Of a stretch of 64,000 bases of DNA, positions 9,756 through 19,259 are shown one piece after another. The stretch's first letter is position 1, and each line of letters starts with the position of its first letter. The notes under the pieces were generated by a model. The model saw only the letters and a list, made by a program, of their open reading frames with translations, did not search any database and had not been told where the DNA came from. This DNA is from Mycetocola_A sp015752285 (GTDB taxonomy: Bacteria; Actinomycetota; Actinomycetes; Actinomycetales; Microbacteriaceae), in assembly GCF_015752285.1 (NCBI RefSeq), contig NZ_JADOUY010000005.1, forward strand, positions 124,001 through 188,000, in the 5' to 3' direction. A program made the translations under genes and the position numbers.

Positions 9756-10889
9756 GTGGTCCGTGTTGGAGTAATTGGTGGCGGACAGCTCGCCCGGATG
9801 ATGATCCCGGCGGCGGTGAACCTCGGCATCGACCTGCGAGTCCTCGCGGAGTCCGACGGCATGGCCGCCGGACTGGCCGCGACCGCGGTCGGGGACTACC
9901 GCGACGCCGACACAGTGCTCGCGTTCGCCGCGGACGTCGACGTGGTCACGTTCGATCACGAACACGTTCCCCAGGACGTGCTCTCCCGCCTCGTCGACGC
10001 CGGAGTGGCCGTGCACCCCGGCCCCGACGCTCTCCTCTACGCCCAGGACAAGCTCCTCATGCGTCAGAAACTCAGCGATCTCGGACTGCCGGTTCCGGTC
10101 TGGGCGCGGGTCGAAACGGAAGAGGAGCTTCAGGCGTTCCTCGACGCCAACGGCGGCCGTGCCGTCGTCAAGACACCGCGCGGAGGTTACGACGGTAAGG
10201 GTGTGAGGGTCGTTTCCGCAGCAACCGAGGCGACCGACTGGTTCACCGTTCTCGCCGAGAACGGCGCAGGAGACGCGCTCCTCGTCGAGGAACTCGTCGA
10301 TTTCCGCCGCGAACTGGCCCAGTTGTCTGCCCGCAGACCATCGGGCGACCTCATGCTCTGGCCTGTGGTCGAATCCATCCAGCGTGACGGTGTCTGCGCC
10401 GAAATCCTCGCGCCGGCGCCAGGGTCGGCCGGCCGGATCGCCGATGTCGCCGCCCAGATCGCCACCGATGTTGCTACCGGACTCGGGGTCACCGGCGTTT
10501 TTGCCGTCGAACTGTTCGAGACCACAGACGACCGACTCCTCGTCAACGAACTGGCCATGCGACCGCATAACTCCGGACACTGGACCCAGGACGGCTCGAC
10601 GACGAGCCAGTTCGAGCAGCACCTCCGCGCCGTCCTCGATCTCCCCCTGGGCGCTACGGGATGCTGCGAGCCCCACACCGTGATGGTGAACATCCTCGGG
10701 GGGCCGAGCGATGGTGCGCTGTCAGACCGGTACGCCGCAGCGATGGGGGTGCACCCCACGGCGAAGATCCACAACTACGGCAAGGACCCGAGGCCGGGCC
10801 GCAAGGTGGGACACGTCAACGCGAGCGGCAGGGACCTCGACGTAGTTGCCTACGAAGCGCGCGCCGCAGCGGCTGTTTTTCAGGACTGA
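9756..10889 (+). CDS. purK: N5-carboxyaminoimidazole ribonucleotide synthase
   Basis: A 377-residue ATP-grasp enzyme for purine synthesis: AIR + ATP + bicarbonate to N5-CAIR. Seen are the N-terminal GVIGGGQLARMM nucleotide loop, the ATP-grasp lid KTPRGGYDGKGV, VEELVDF, the metal-binding VNELAMRPHNSGHWT, and QFEQHLRAVLDLPLG. GTG 9756 is chosen because GGGAGG lies eight bases before it and family homology begins here. It is followed 17 bp later by purE. A TAGTCT element at 9660-9665 could be its -10, giving a leader of roughly 85 bases. Confidence 0.95.
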   Translation: MVRVGVIGGGQLARMMIPAAVNLGIDLRVLAESDGMAAGLAATAVGDYRDADTVLAFAADVDVVTFDHEHVPQDVLSRLVDAGVAVHPGPDALLYAQDKLLMRQKLSDLGLPVPVWARVETEEELQAFLDANGGRAVVKTPRGGYDGKGVRVVSAATEATDWFTVLAENGAGDALLVEELVDFRRELAQLSARRPSGDLMLWPVVESIQRDGVCAEILAPAPGSAGRIADVAAQIATDVATGLGVTGVFAVELFETTDDRLLVNELAMRPHNSGHWTQDGSTTSQFEQHLRAVLDLPLGATGCCEPHTVMVNILGGPSDGALSDRYAAAMGVHPTAKIHNYGKDPRPGRKVGHVNASGRDLDVVAYEARAAAAVFQD

Positions 10890-10893
10890 CATT

Positions 10894-10899
10894 TACCAT
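10894..10899 (+). promoter_or_regulatory. -10 element of an internal leaderless promoter for purE
   Basis: TACCAT followed by seven bases and ATG 10907. It would allow purE and the LCP gene to be expressed apart from purK. Confidence 0.5.
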
Positions 10900-10906
10900 A
10901 GGCCTC

Positions 10907-11416
10907 ATGCCATTTCACGATTCAGCGCGCCCACTCGTCGGCGTCGTCATGGGCAGCGATTCCGACTGGTCGGTGATGGCTGCCGCCTCCGAGGTTCTCT
11001 CCGAGTTCGGAGTCGACCACGAGGTCGAGGTCGTGAGTGCCCACAGGACCCCTGACAAGATGATCGCGTACGGCCGCGAGGCGGAGTCCCGCGGCATCAA
11101 GGTGATCATCGCCGGGGCGGGCGGCGCCGCCCACCTGCCAGGCATGCTGGCATCCGTCACGACCCTTCCCGTGGTCGGCGTGCCTGTTCCGCTGTCGAAA
11201 CTCGACGGTCTCGACTCGCTCCTGTCGATCGTCCAGATGCCCGCAGGCGTTCCCGTCGCCACGGTCTCCATCGGCGGCGCGAAGAACGCAGGGCTGCTCG
11301 CCGTGAAGATCCTGGCAACAGCCGATCGCGACCTGACAGCGCGGCTGAGCGACTATTCGGCGTCGCTCGCCACTCTGGTCGACGAAAAGAATCGCGCCCT
11401 CAAGTCCAGCCTATGA
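10907..11416 (+). CDS. purE: N5-carboxyaminoimidazole ribonucleotide mutase
   Basis: A 169-residue class I PurE, converting N5-CAIR to CAIR. It has the family motifs VVMGSDSDWSVM, VVSAHRTPDKM and IIAGAGGAAHLPGM, then GVPV...LDSLLSIVQMP and the C-terminal SIGGAKNAGLLA. It lies between purK and the LCP gene; its TGA overlaps the LCP ATG by four bases (ATGA). This purK-purE-LCP order couples a housekeeping pathway to the first cell-wall gene of the polysaccharide locus, perhaps only by position. Confidence 0.96.
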   Translation: MPFHDSARPLVGVVMGSDSDWSVMAAASEVLSEFGVDHEVEVVSAHRTPDKMIAYGREAESRGIKVIIAGAGGAAHLPGMLASVTTLPVVGVPVPLSKLDGLDSLLSIVQMPAGVPVATVSIGGAKNAGLLAVKILATADRDLTARLSDYSASLATLVDEKNRALKSSL

Positions 11417-12786
11417 GCGTCTACGCAGCCAGCCCGATCCGTCACCCGGACCTGCGGGCAATGAGCCTGATGACCAGGCGGGCCTGGTGGCTCGTCGCCC
11501 TCAACTTCCTCATCCCCGGGTCCGTGCAGGTTCTCGCCGGTAACAGAAAACTCGGTCGTTTAGGTCTCGGTGCGACCCTGTTCACGTGGCTGCTCGGGGT
11601 GCTCGCCGTCCTCGCCTGGTTCCTCTGGCGCACCGCAGCGCTCACCATCGTCACGAACTCGTGGGTGCTCACCGGGGTGCAACTCCTGCTCGCCCTCTAC
11701 GGCATCCTCTGGCTCGTCCTCACCATCGACACGCTCCGCCTCCTCCGCCTTGTTCGGGCGGCACCGGGGGCACGATTCTGGATCGCCGCATGCACAGTGC
11801 TGCTGCTCGTGGTCTCGGTCGGCACCGCAACGGCTGGCGCATACTACGCCGGGATCACCCGCGGCACCCTCCAGTCCATCTTCGGCAACGGGGCATCCGT
11901 TCCTCCCGTCGACGGGCGCTACAACATCCTTCTCCTCGGCGCAGACGCCGGGCCCGACCGCGAAGGACTTCGCCCGGACAGCATCTCGGTGGTGTCGCTC
12001 GACGCGGAGACCGGCCGGATGACGATGATCGGCCTGCCCCGCGACATGCGGAACGTGCCGTTCTCGGACGACTCCCCAATGAAGGAGCTGTACCCCGACG
12101 GCTACCGCCAGTGCGACGTCAGCGCCTGCAAGCTCAACTCCATCTACACCGAGGCCGATCTCCGTCATAAGGATCTCTATCCGGATGCCGCGTCGAAGAC
12201 GTCGAGCGCCGGGGTCGAAGCGACCAAGGAAGCCGCTGAGGGGATCACCGGGCTCGACATCCAGTACTACGCGCTGATCGACATGCAGGGCTTCTCTGCT
12301 CTCATCGACGCGCTCGGCGGAGTGGAGATCACCGTGGAGAAACGACTCCCGATCGGTGGGGACGAGAACCTGCAGGGCGTCGACGAGTGGATCGAGCCGG
12401 GCACGCGGGTTCTCAACGGGTACTACGCCCAGTGGTACGCCCGCTCTCGCCACAACACGAGCGACTACGACCGGATGGAGCGGCAGCGCGAACTGCAGAC
12501 CGCGATCCTCAAGCAGTTCACCCCGGCCAACGTGCTGTCGAAGTTCCAGGCCATCGCGCAGGCGGGTACGCAGGTGATGCGGACGGACATTCCGCAGGAC
12601 ATGCTCGGATACTTCGGCAACCTGGCGATGAAGACGCGGGAACTGCCGACGACATCGGTCGAGCTCACCCCGGAGAACAGCCTCTACCCGGATGAACTCG
12701 ATTTCGACGACTTCGACGCGATCCGTGCCCTCGTTCGCGCAGACCTGTACCCGCCGACGTCGACGCCCACCCCGACGCCGGAATAG
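11413..12786 (+). CDS. LytR-CpsA-Psr (LCP) family wall glycopolymer ligase
   Basis: A 457-residue membrane protein. About four hydrophobic segments occupy residues 20-150, more than the single helix of minimal LCP proteins. The extracellular LCP domain runs from about 170: YNILLLGADAG, RPDSISVVSLD, GLPRDMRNV, LNSIYTEAD, FSALIDALGGVEI, and the arginine-rich NGYYAQWYARSRH with DYDRMERQRELQ. Conserved Arg and Asp bind the polyprenyl pyrophosphate. LCP enzymes move lipid-linked glycopolymers onto peptidoglycan. The tail is Thr-Pro rich. Its place at the head of the polysaccharide locus suggests it attaches that polymer. Confidence 0.93.
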   Translation: MSVYAASPIRHPDLRAMSLMTRRAWWLVALNFLIPGSVQVLAGNRKLGRLGLGATLFTWLLGVLAVLAWFLWRTAALTIVTNSWVLTGVQLLLALYGILWLVLTIDTLRLLRLVRAAPGARFWIAACTVLLLVVSVGTATAGAYYAGITRGTLQSIFGNGASVPPVDGRYNILLLGADAGPDREGLRPDSISVVSLDAETGRMTMIGLPRDMRNVPFSDDSPMKELYPDGYRQCDVSACKLNSIYTEADLRHKDLYPDAASKTSSAGVEATKEAAEGITGLDIQYYALIDMQGFSALIDALGGVEITVEKRLPIGGDENLQGVDEWIEPGTRVLNGYYAQWYARSRHNTSDYDRMERQRELQTAILKQFTPANVLSKFQAIAQAGTQVMRTDIPQDMLGYFGNLAMKTRELPTTSVELTPENSLYPDELDFDDFDAIRALVRADLYPPTSTPTPTPE

Positions 12787-12803
12787 CGCACAGCTGTCCC
12801 GTC

Positions 12804-12809
12804 TAAACT
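12804..12809 (+). promoter_or_regulatory. -10 element of leaderless promoter, acyltransferase gene
   Basis: TAAACT, seven bases, then GTG 12817, with no ribosome-binding site. Confidence 0.55.
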
Positions 12810-12816
12810 TCTCTTC

Positions 12817-14874
12817 GTGTCACTGACAGAAACCGTCGAGCCTCGCCAGCGGTCGGGCTCCACGGGATTCCGGCCGGTGCGCTTTCGAGCCGACATCCAG
12901 GGGTTGCGCGCGGTCGCCGTGCTCCTCGTCGTGCTCTACCACGCGAACCTCCCTGGATTGTCGGGTGGCTACATCGGGGTCGACGTGTTCTTCGTGATCT
13001 CGGGCTTCCTCATCTCCGCCCATCTGCTCGCGTCACTCAGCCGTGACGGCCGGGTGGGCTTCAGCGATTTCTACGCGCGACGGATCCGGAGAATCCTTCC
13101 TGCGTCGTTCACCGTGCTCGTGCTCTCGGTCGCGGCGTCGCTCGTCTTCATCCCTCCCCTGAATCTGGGACCTGTCCTGAGGGACGCCCTCGCCACTGCG
13201 CTGTACGTGCCGAACTTCCAGTTCGCCAACCGCAGCGTCGACTACCTCTCTGATCCGAACCCGTCGATCTTCCAGCACTACTGGTCCCTCGGCGTCGAGG
13301 AACAGTTCTACCTGCTCTGGCCGGCCGTGCTCGTCGTTGCGTTCCTTCTCTTTCGCAAGTCGGGCCGCGGCATCCTTCTCGCCCTCGTCGCGACATTCGT
13401 CGTCTCGCTCGCCTTGTGCCTCTGGCTGACTGCGCGTGCCCAGCCATGGGCGTTCTTCATGATGCCGACGCGCGCCTGGGAGTTCGCCATCGGGGGGCTC
13501 GTCGCCTACGCCGTCACATCGGCCCGGTTCCGGTTGACACCGCGCCTGGGCGCGATCCTCGGCTGGCTGGGTCTCTCCCTTCTCCTCGCCTGTGCGGTGA
13601 CCTACGACGACTCCACGATCTTCCCCGGGGCTGCGGCGATCGCCCCTGTCCTGGCAACGGCGCTGCTCGTCCTGGGTGGTTCGACTGCGGCGACACGGTG
13701 GAGCGCCGGCGCTGTTCTGAGTGTCAGGCCGATGGTGTTCGTCGGTGCTCTCTCGTACTCGATGTACCTGGTCCACTGGCCGTTGCTGATGATCCCTCAG
13801 GTGGCCGTGAGCGACCAGACCGAGCTTCCGCTCGCAACGACCCTGCTCCTGGCTGCTGCGAGTGTTCCACTGGCCTGGCTGATCTACCGTTTCGTCGAGA
13901 ACCCCGCGCGGTCGTGGAAGCCGCTCACGGCGCGTCGACCCCGCGCCACCCTCTGGCTCGCCCTGGTTGTCACGGTCGTCGTAGCCGCACTGTGTGTGGG
14001 CACTGCGCGAGCCGTAGTCGGCCTGCCTTTGGAATCCGGTTCGAGCGCAAGCGCTCCCACCCTCACCGGAGATCTCGACTCAACCGGGTTCGTCCCGGAT
14101 AACCTTCGGCCGACATTGCGGAACGCCAGCGCAGACAATCCGGCGATCTATGCCAGCGGATGCCACCTGTCCGAAATCGAAACGGATGCGACCGGATGCC
14201 AGAGCGGGCCCGCAGATGCCCCTCTCTCGGTCGCGTTGTTCGGCGACTCCCACGCGGCACAGTGGTATCCCGCCCTCGCCGCTCTCGCGGAGGAGGGGAA
14301 GATTGCGCTCTCCACCCATACCAAGAGCTCCTGCCCGTCCGCTTCGATCCCGCCGGACGTGCCCGAGCTGCCGTATCCGGAGTGCGACACCTGGCGGATC
14401 GGCGTTCTCGACCGGCTCGTCGCTGACCCGCCGGACGTCGTCGTGCTGTCGAATTTTGCTGCCAGCGTCGGTGAGCCCGAGAGTGACGGTTTCGCCGAGA
14501 TGTGGAGGCAGTCCCTGGAGTCGACGGTCTCCACCCTTGCCGTCGGCTCGAGCGTTGTGGTCCTCGGCGACACGCCGCATTTCGAGATCGCGCCGTCGAC
14601 CTGTCTTTCCGCCCACGTCGACGATGCGCTCGCGTGTGCCGGAACACCGGAGTCGTCTTTCTGGGCCGGGATAACGGATGCTGAGCGCTCAGCCGCCGAC
14701 ATCGGGGGCGGCAGCTACCTCGACCCCACCGGCTCCCTCTGCGATGCGAACGTCTGCCCTGTCGTGCTCGGCGACGTTCTCGTCTATCGGGACAGTCACC
14801 ATCTGACTGCGACGATCTCGAAGCTCTTCGCCGACGTTCTCCTCACGCCCCTGCAGCAGGCCGCTGCCCGCTAG
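12817..14874 (+). CDS. Acyltransferase-3/SGNH fusion (OafA-like O-acyltransferase)
   Basis: A 685-residue two-part enzyme. Residues about 25-395 are an acyltransferase-3 membrane domain with ten to eleven helices and the signatures FRADIQGLRAVAVLLVVLYHA, GGYIGVDVFFVISGFLI and FYARRIRRILPA. Residues about 440-680 form an extracellular SGNH domain: VALFGDSHAAQWYPAL (nucleophile Ser) and YRDSHHLT (catalytic Asp/His). This architecture O-acylates extracytoplasmic sugars, as in OafA and peptidoglycan or lipopolysaccharide acetylases. GTG 12817 lies seven bases from TAAACT. It is one of four acyltransferase-3 genes in the window and the only one with SGNH. The acceptor sugar is unknown. Confidence 0.93.
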   Translation: MSLTETVEPRQRSGSTGFRPVRFRADIQGLRAVAVLLVVLYHANLPGLSGGYIGVDVFFVISGFLISAHLLASLSRDGRVGFSDFYARRIRRILPASFTVLVLSVAASLVFIPPLNLGPVLRDALATALYVPNFQFANRSVDYLSDPNPSIFQHYWSLGVEEQFYLLWPAVLVVAFLLFRKSGRGILLALVATFVVSLALCLWLTARAQPWAFFMMPTRAWEFAIGGLVAYAVTSARFRLTPRLGAILGWLGLSLLLACAVTYDDSTIFPGAAAIAPVLATALLVLGGSTAATRWSAGAVLSVRPMVFVGALSYSMYLVHWPLLMIPQVAVSDQTELPLATTLLLAAASVPLAWLIYRFVENPARSWKPLTARRPRATLWLALVVTVVVAALCVGTARAVVGLPLESGSSASAPTLTGDLDSTGFVPDNLRPTLRNASADNPAIYASGCHLSEIETDATGCQSGPADAPLSVALFGDSHAAQWYPALAALAEEGKIALSTHTKSSCPSASIPPDVPELPYPECDTWRIGVLDRLVADPPDVVVLSNFAASVGEPESDGFAEMWRQSLESTVSTLAVGSSVVVLGDTPHFEIAPSTCLSAHVDDALACAGTPESSFWAGITDAERSAADIGGGSYLDPTGSLCDANVCPVVLGDVLVYRDSHHLTATISKLFADVLLTPLQQAAAR

Positions 14875-14883
14875 GCGAATCCG

Positions 14884-16020
14884 TCACAGGTCGGCGTGCA
14901 GCGCCCAGACCCGTTCGGCCGAGTCGCGCCAGCTGAAGGCACGGGCCCGGTCTGCCCCGGCGACGGCAAGACGGGCGGCCTTGTCCGGATCGTCGAGCAC
15001 GGAAGAAATCGCCGCAGTGAGGCGCTCGGGGTAACCCTTTTTGCCGCGTTCGACCGCAATACCCGCGCCTCCGGCGACCTCGACGAGGGCGGGGTCATCG
15101 GAGTGGACGACCGGTGCGCCGAAGGTGAACGCTTCGACGAGCGGAAGGCCGAAACCCTCGTGCAGGCTCGGATAGATGAACACACGGGCACGGTCGAGAA
15201 CGACGGCTAGGTCGGCGTCGGAGAGGTACCCGAGCGCGCGGACCCTGCCTTCCGGGAGACCGGCCTCGTCTGCGACAGCCGCGAGGGTGAGTTCGCCCCA
15301 GGAATCCGGCCCGAGCACAAGGAGGGGGAGCTCAGGTGCATCCGGCTGGCCGAGGCCGGTGATCAGCGAGGTCAGTCCCCGCCGCGGGTCGAGGGTGCCG
15401 ACAGCCAGCAGATACTCATCGGGGAGGTCAAGCTGCTCGGCGCGCTCATCGGCATCCGTCGGCAGCACCAGGTTGGACGCAACAGCCCCCGAGATCACCC
15501 GGATCCGGTCGCCGAAGTCGAGGATCTCCGAGAGTTGTTCGGCGACGGCGTGCGTGGGAACCACGATGGCATCCGCGTGCTTTCTGGCCCTCTTCGCCAT
15601 CCCCTTGTGCCAGGCGACGCTGGCAGGAGTGAGCGATTTCGGATGGGTCCAGGCCATCGTGTCATGGATCGTGACCACCATCTGGGTCTGGTCGAACTCA
15701 CGATGATGGCGCCGAAGTGGGGCGAGCAGGCTGGGGGAGTGGATCATTCCGGTGCCGAGCGTGGGCACGATTCCGAGCTGCCAGGCCGCCGCGAGTTCAC
15801 GGCGCGGCAGCGTGGTCCTGTGCAGCTGGGCGAGCCCAGGCAGCGCCTGCTCGATCTCGGCGATTTTCTCGGCGGGAAGAGCGGATGCGATGCCCTCGAC
15901 TGTGCACCCGCGCGGGGCGGTCAGAACCAGTGCCCGAGCGAGTTCTTCGGTATATCGGGAAATTCCGTTCGGGGCCGGTGTGACCATCTGGTCGACCACT
16001 ATGCGCAGTGTCGTCGCCAT
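14884..16020 (-). CDS. Family 4 (GT-B) glycosyltransferase
   Basis: A 378-residue GT-B enzyme. The acceptor half starts VVDQMVTPAPNGISRYTEELARAL. The donor half contains YLLAVGTLDPRRGL, GYLSDADLAVVLDRA and the conserved YPSLHEGFGLPLVEAFTFGAPVV (the E-x7-E type region). It most resembles mannosyl or rhamnosyl transferases of group 1; the sugar cannot be assigned. It is convergent with the SGNH acyltransferase gene (nine bases apart) and divergent from the LGFP-repeat gene. ATG 16020 is the only good start. Confidence 0.9.
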   Translation of the reverse strand: MATTLRIVVDQMVTPAPNGISRYTEELARALVLTAPRGCTVEGIASALPAEKIAEIEQALPGLAQLHRTTLPRRELAAAWQLGIVPTLGTGMIHSPSLLAPLRRHHREFDQTQMVVTIHDTMAWTHPKSLTPASVAWHKGMAKRARKHADAIVVPTHAVAEQLSEILDFGDRIRVISGAVASNLVLPTDADERAEQLDLPDEYLLAVGTLDPRRGLTSLITGLGQPDAPELPLLVLGPDSWGELTLAAVADEAGLPEGRVRALGYLSDADLAVVLDRARVFIYPSLHEGFGLPLVEAFTFGAPVVHSDDPALVEVAGGAGIAVERGKKGYPERLTAAISSVLDDPDKAARLAVAGADRARAFSWRDSAERVWALHADL

Positions 16021-16119
16021 TGCAAAACCGCCTTCGTCATTGTCGTCTTCGCCGGTACCAATCTATGCGACACCGAGTACCTCCCGTTTCGGGGAGGGCG
16101 CGTTTTGCATGTATGCACA

Positions 16120-16125
16120 TACGAT
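16120..16125 (+). promoter_or_regulatory. -10 element for the LGFP-repeat gene
   Basis: TACGAT followed by AGGGAGC and ATG 16133. Spacing fits a leaderless start, although AGGGAG could also act as a ribosome site from an upstream TSS. Confidence 0.55.
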
Positions 16126-16132
16126 AGGGAGC

Positions 16133-18223
16133 ATGTCTGGGGTTAGAGGGTTTACTCGTGCGCGCGCAAGCGCGCTTTTTCTCATCGGTGTGCTTGTCGC
16201 CGCAATCTTCGTTGCGGCACCGCATCCGGCCTCCCAGACTCCGTCTGCAGACGCCGCCACGTTCAGCGCAGGCAACATCATCGACGATGCCGTCTTCTAC
16301 GACAGCGGTGCGATGTCGGAGTCCGCGATCCAGTCGTTCCTGGTGTCGAAGGGTTCGGCGTGCACGGCCGGTTCCCTGTGCCTGAAGAACTACAAGATCA
16401 CGACCGGCAACCGGGCCGCAGATGCCATGTGCAAGGCCTACGCCGGTGCGGCGAACGAGACAGCAGCGCGCATCATCTACAAGGTGTCGCAGGCCTGCGG
16501 CATCAACCCCCAGGTCTTCCTCGTCATGCTCGAGAAAGAGCAGAGCCTGGTCTCGATGGCCAAACCGACCACCGGCCGGTACAACATCGCCATGGGCTAC
16601 GGCTGCCCGGACACCGCGCCGTGCGACACGCAGTACTACGGACTCTTCAACCAGATCTACAAGGCCGGATCACAGCTGATCCGCTACACGAACCCGCCTG
16701 GAACCTCCAAATACTTCACCTGGTTCGGACCGGGCAAGACGGTCCCGATCCAGTGGCACCCCAACGCGTCCTGCGGTTCAGGGAAGGTCTACGTCGCCAA
16801 CAAGGCGACGGCGAGCCTTTACTACTACACGCCGTACCAGCCGAACGCCGCGGCGCTCAACGCAGGCTACGGCACAGGGAACAGCTGTTCCGCGTACGGC
16901 AACCGGAACTTCTTCAACTTCTTCACGTCGTGGTTCGGCTCGACGAGGGGCACAGGGGTTCATGCCAGCCTGGCCACTTACTACGACAAGAACAAGACAG
17001 TCCTCGGCCAGCCCGCCGAATCAGCCGAGACGTATGGCGACGGCGGCATGGGCCAGCGCTTCGACAACTACTGGGTCTACCGGTCCCCGTCCGGCGCCAT
17101 CACGAAGACGACCGGACGCATCGGACGCGACCACGCGAACGCAGGGGGAGCCGGCGGCCCCCTCGGCTACCCGACAGGCGAATACACCTCGCACTCGAGC
17201 GGAGCTAGAAGCCAGACCTTCGAGAACGGCACGTACTACTGGACGACGGAAACCGGTGCGATCTTCACCACCGGCCTCATCCGTGCCGCGCACGATGCGC
17301 TCGGTGGTGCAGACGGCTCGCTCGGGATCCCGACATCCGTGTATGGTCCGATCGCTTCGGTCGGGCGCACCCAGGCGTTCGAGAACGGAACCATGTACTG
17401 GTCGCCGGACACCGGCGCCCGCGTCACCACCGGCGTCATCGGCCGCGAATACGAGCGTCTCGGCGGACCGGCCGGCCAGCTGGGCTTCCCCGCCGGAGAC
17501 TACGGCGTGGCACCGAACAACGGTCGAAGCCAGGCCTTCGAGAACGGAACGTACTACTGGTCCACCGGCAACGGTGCGCACTTCATGCTTCGCGAGTTCA
17601 ATGAGGGCTACCAGAGCCAGGGTGGAGTCACGGGGCCTTACGGGTACCCGATCAGCACGGCGAAGGCCTATACCGGCGGCGGCTTCGGCCAGAACCTCGA
17701 GGCAGGCGCGGTCTACTGGTCTCCGGCAACCGGAGCGCGACTGACCAGCGGCGTCATCGGCCGAACCTATCTGGCACTGGGCGGACCGAACGGGATTCTG
17801 GGTTACCCGACGGGTGACTACACCACGCGGGCAGACGGTGGTCGGTCGCAGACGTTCCAGAAGGGCACCATTTACTGGTCGTCCGCTACCGGCGCGCAGT
17901 ACATGCTTGCCGACATGGCGGCCGGCTACTCGAAGCTCTCGGGAACCGGTGGCACGTACGGCTACCCGACCCAGTCGACCGTGGTTCTCGGTGGTGGGTA
18001 CTCGCAGAAGGTGCAGGCCGGCGTCGCCTACTGGTCGAGCGTCGGCGGCATGCGACTGACGACCGGCAAGATCGGTTCGTCATACATCTCCCTCGGGGGC
18101 CCGACCGGATCGCTCGGCTACCCGATCGGTGATTACCTCGCGAACGCCGACGGCACCCGGTCGCAGAAGTTCCAGAACGGGACCCTGTTCTGGTCGGCAG
18201 CCCGAGGCGTCTGGCGCGGCTGA
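16133..18223 (+). CDS. Secreted LGFP-repeat cell-wall protein
   Basis: A 696-residue exported protein. Residues 1 to about 38 are a signal peptide (RARASALFLIGVLVAAIF, then a small-residue stretch). Residues about 40-285 form a Cys-containing domain that starts AGNIIDDAVFYDSG and includes INPQVFLVMLEKEQSLV, reminiscent of lysozyme-like folds but not assignable with certainty. The rest is about eight repeats of some 50 residues of LGFP type (GGPLGYPTGEY, GGPAGQLGFPAGDY, GGPNGILGYPTGDY), each followed by an F-x-x-G-x-x-[YF]-W strand. LGFP repeats occur in mycobacterial and corynebacterial wall proteins, where they are thought to bind the envelope. ATG 16133 gives an intact signal peptide. Confidence 0.88.
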   Translation: MSGVRGFTRARASALFLIGVLVAAIFVAAPHPASQTPSADAATFSAGNIIDDAVFYDSGAMSESAIQSFLVSKGSACTAGSLCLKNYKITTGNRAADAMCKAYAGAANETAARIIYKVSQACGINPQVFLVMLEKEQSLVSMAKPTTGRYNIAMGYGCPDTAPCDTQYYGLFNQIYKAGSQLIRYTNPPGTSKYFTWFGPGKTVPIQWHPNASCGSGKVYVANKATASLYYYTPYQPNAAALNAGYGTGNSCSAYGNRNFFNFFTSWFGSTRGTGVHASLATYYDKNKTVLGQPAESAETYGDGGMGQRFDNYWVYRSPSGAITKTTGRIGRDHANAGGAGGPLGYPTGEYTSHSSGARSQTFENGTYYWTTETGAIFTTGLIRAAHDALGGADGSLGIPTSVYGPIASVGRTQAFENGTMYWSPDTGARVTTGVIGREYERLGGPAGQLGFPAGDYGVAPNNGRSQAFENGTYYWSTGNGAHFMLREFNEGYQSQGGVTGPYGYPISTAKAYTGGGFGQNLEAGAVYWSPATGARLTSGVIGRTYLALGGPNGILGYPTGDYTTRADGGRSQTFQKGTIYWSSATGAQYMLADMAAGYSKLSGTGGTYGYPTQSTVVLGGGYSQKVQAGVAYWSSVGGMRLTTGKIGSSYISLGGPTGSLGYPIGDYLANADGTRSQKFQNGTLFWSAARGVWRG

Positions 18224-18305
18224 CCCGGTCGCGCCGGTCCTGCCCGCCTGAGCTGGCGGGTAAACTGGCGTGTGGCCGCGACGGCGGCCCAGGGAGGAAC
18301 ACAGG

Positions 18306-19259
18306 GTGCGCAGTCGTCAGGTAGTTGCGGTTGTGGTCGCCTACAACCGCCGGGATCTCCTTCGTGAGGTCCTCGACGGACTGCGGTCCCAGTCGCGGAG
18401 CCTGGATGCCGTTGTCGTCGTCGACAACGCGTCGAGCGATGACTCCGACGCTGTCGTGCGCGATGTTGCTCCGGACGCCACCCTCATCGAACTCTCGACC
18501 AACACCGGAGGTGCCGGCGGCTTCGCGGTCGGGATGGCCGCTGCGCTCGCACGCCACAGCCCCGACTGGATCTGGGTGATGGACGACGACACCGTGCCGG
18601 AGGCCGGTGCCCTCGAAGCCCTCCTCTCCACCGTCGACGACTATGACGACGACAGCCTGTGCGCCGTGGGTTCGCGCGTGATCTGGACGAACGGCGCTGA
18701 GCATCCCATGAACACGCCCAGACGAAACCCGTTCGCAGGCAAGCGGGAGAAGAGCCGAGCAGAACAGGTCGGCGCAGTGCCCGTGCGCTCGCTGTCGTTC
18801 GTCTCGTCGATGTATCGTGCCGACGCCGTCGAACGCCACGGCCTTCCCGTCGTCGACTATTTCCTCTGGAACGACGACTTCGAATTCAGTGCCAGGCTGC
18901 TTCGCCATGGCGTCGGCCTCAGCGTTCCGGCAAGCGTGGTCGTCCACAAGACGACGGCTCTCGCATCCACCGATGTCGACCCCGGGCCCCGGTTCCGGCT
19001 GGAAGTCCGCAACAAGGTGTGGTTGTTCCGTACCTCAGCCGCACTCGGCGTCGTCGAGAGGGTCCTCTACATCGGAGCATCCATTGCCAGGTGGACACGG
19101 ACATTCCGTCTGTCGAACGACAGGGCGACGCTCCGGGCAGGGCTGTTTGCCGGTTTGAGGGAGGGATTCGGCCGCAAGCCGCGCCCGAACGCCCGGGTCC
19201 TCGGCGGCTCCGGCGTGCCGGATGACGTCCTCTCTGTGCTCGAGCGTCTGCCGGCATGA
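18306..19259 (+). CDS. GT2 glycosyltransferase, GlfT1-like
   Basis: A 317-residue GT-A enzyme. Motifs: VVAVVVAYNRRDLL, VVVVDNASSDDS, the NTGGAGGF loop, the metal-binding WVMDDDTVPE, and WNDDFEFSARLLRHG. The N-x-GG-[AS]-GGF and DDD combination is shared with galactofuranosyl and rhamnosyl transferases, and Glf and GlfT2 are encoded at 46.3-49.5 kb, so I infer a Galf-type initiating transferase, not proven. GTG 18306 is set by GGGAGGA upstream. It overlaps the next GT2 gene by four bases (ATGA). Confidence 0.85.
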   Translation: MRSRQVVAVVVAYNRRDLLREVLDGLRSQSRSLDAVVVVDNASSDDSDAVVRDVAPDATLIELSTNTGGAGGFAVGMAAALARHSPDWIWVMDDDTVPEAGALEALLSTVDDYDDDSLCAVGSRVIWTNGAEHPMNTPRRNPFAGKREKSRAEQVGAVPVRSLSFVSSMYRADAVERHGLPVVDYFLWNDDFEFSARLLRHGVGLSVPASVVVHKTTALASTDVDPGPRFRLEVRNKVWLFRTSAALGVVERVLYIGASIARWTRTFRLSNDRATLRAGLFAGLREGFGRKPRPNARVLGGSGVPDDVLSVLERLPA

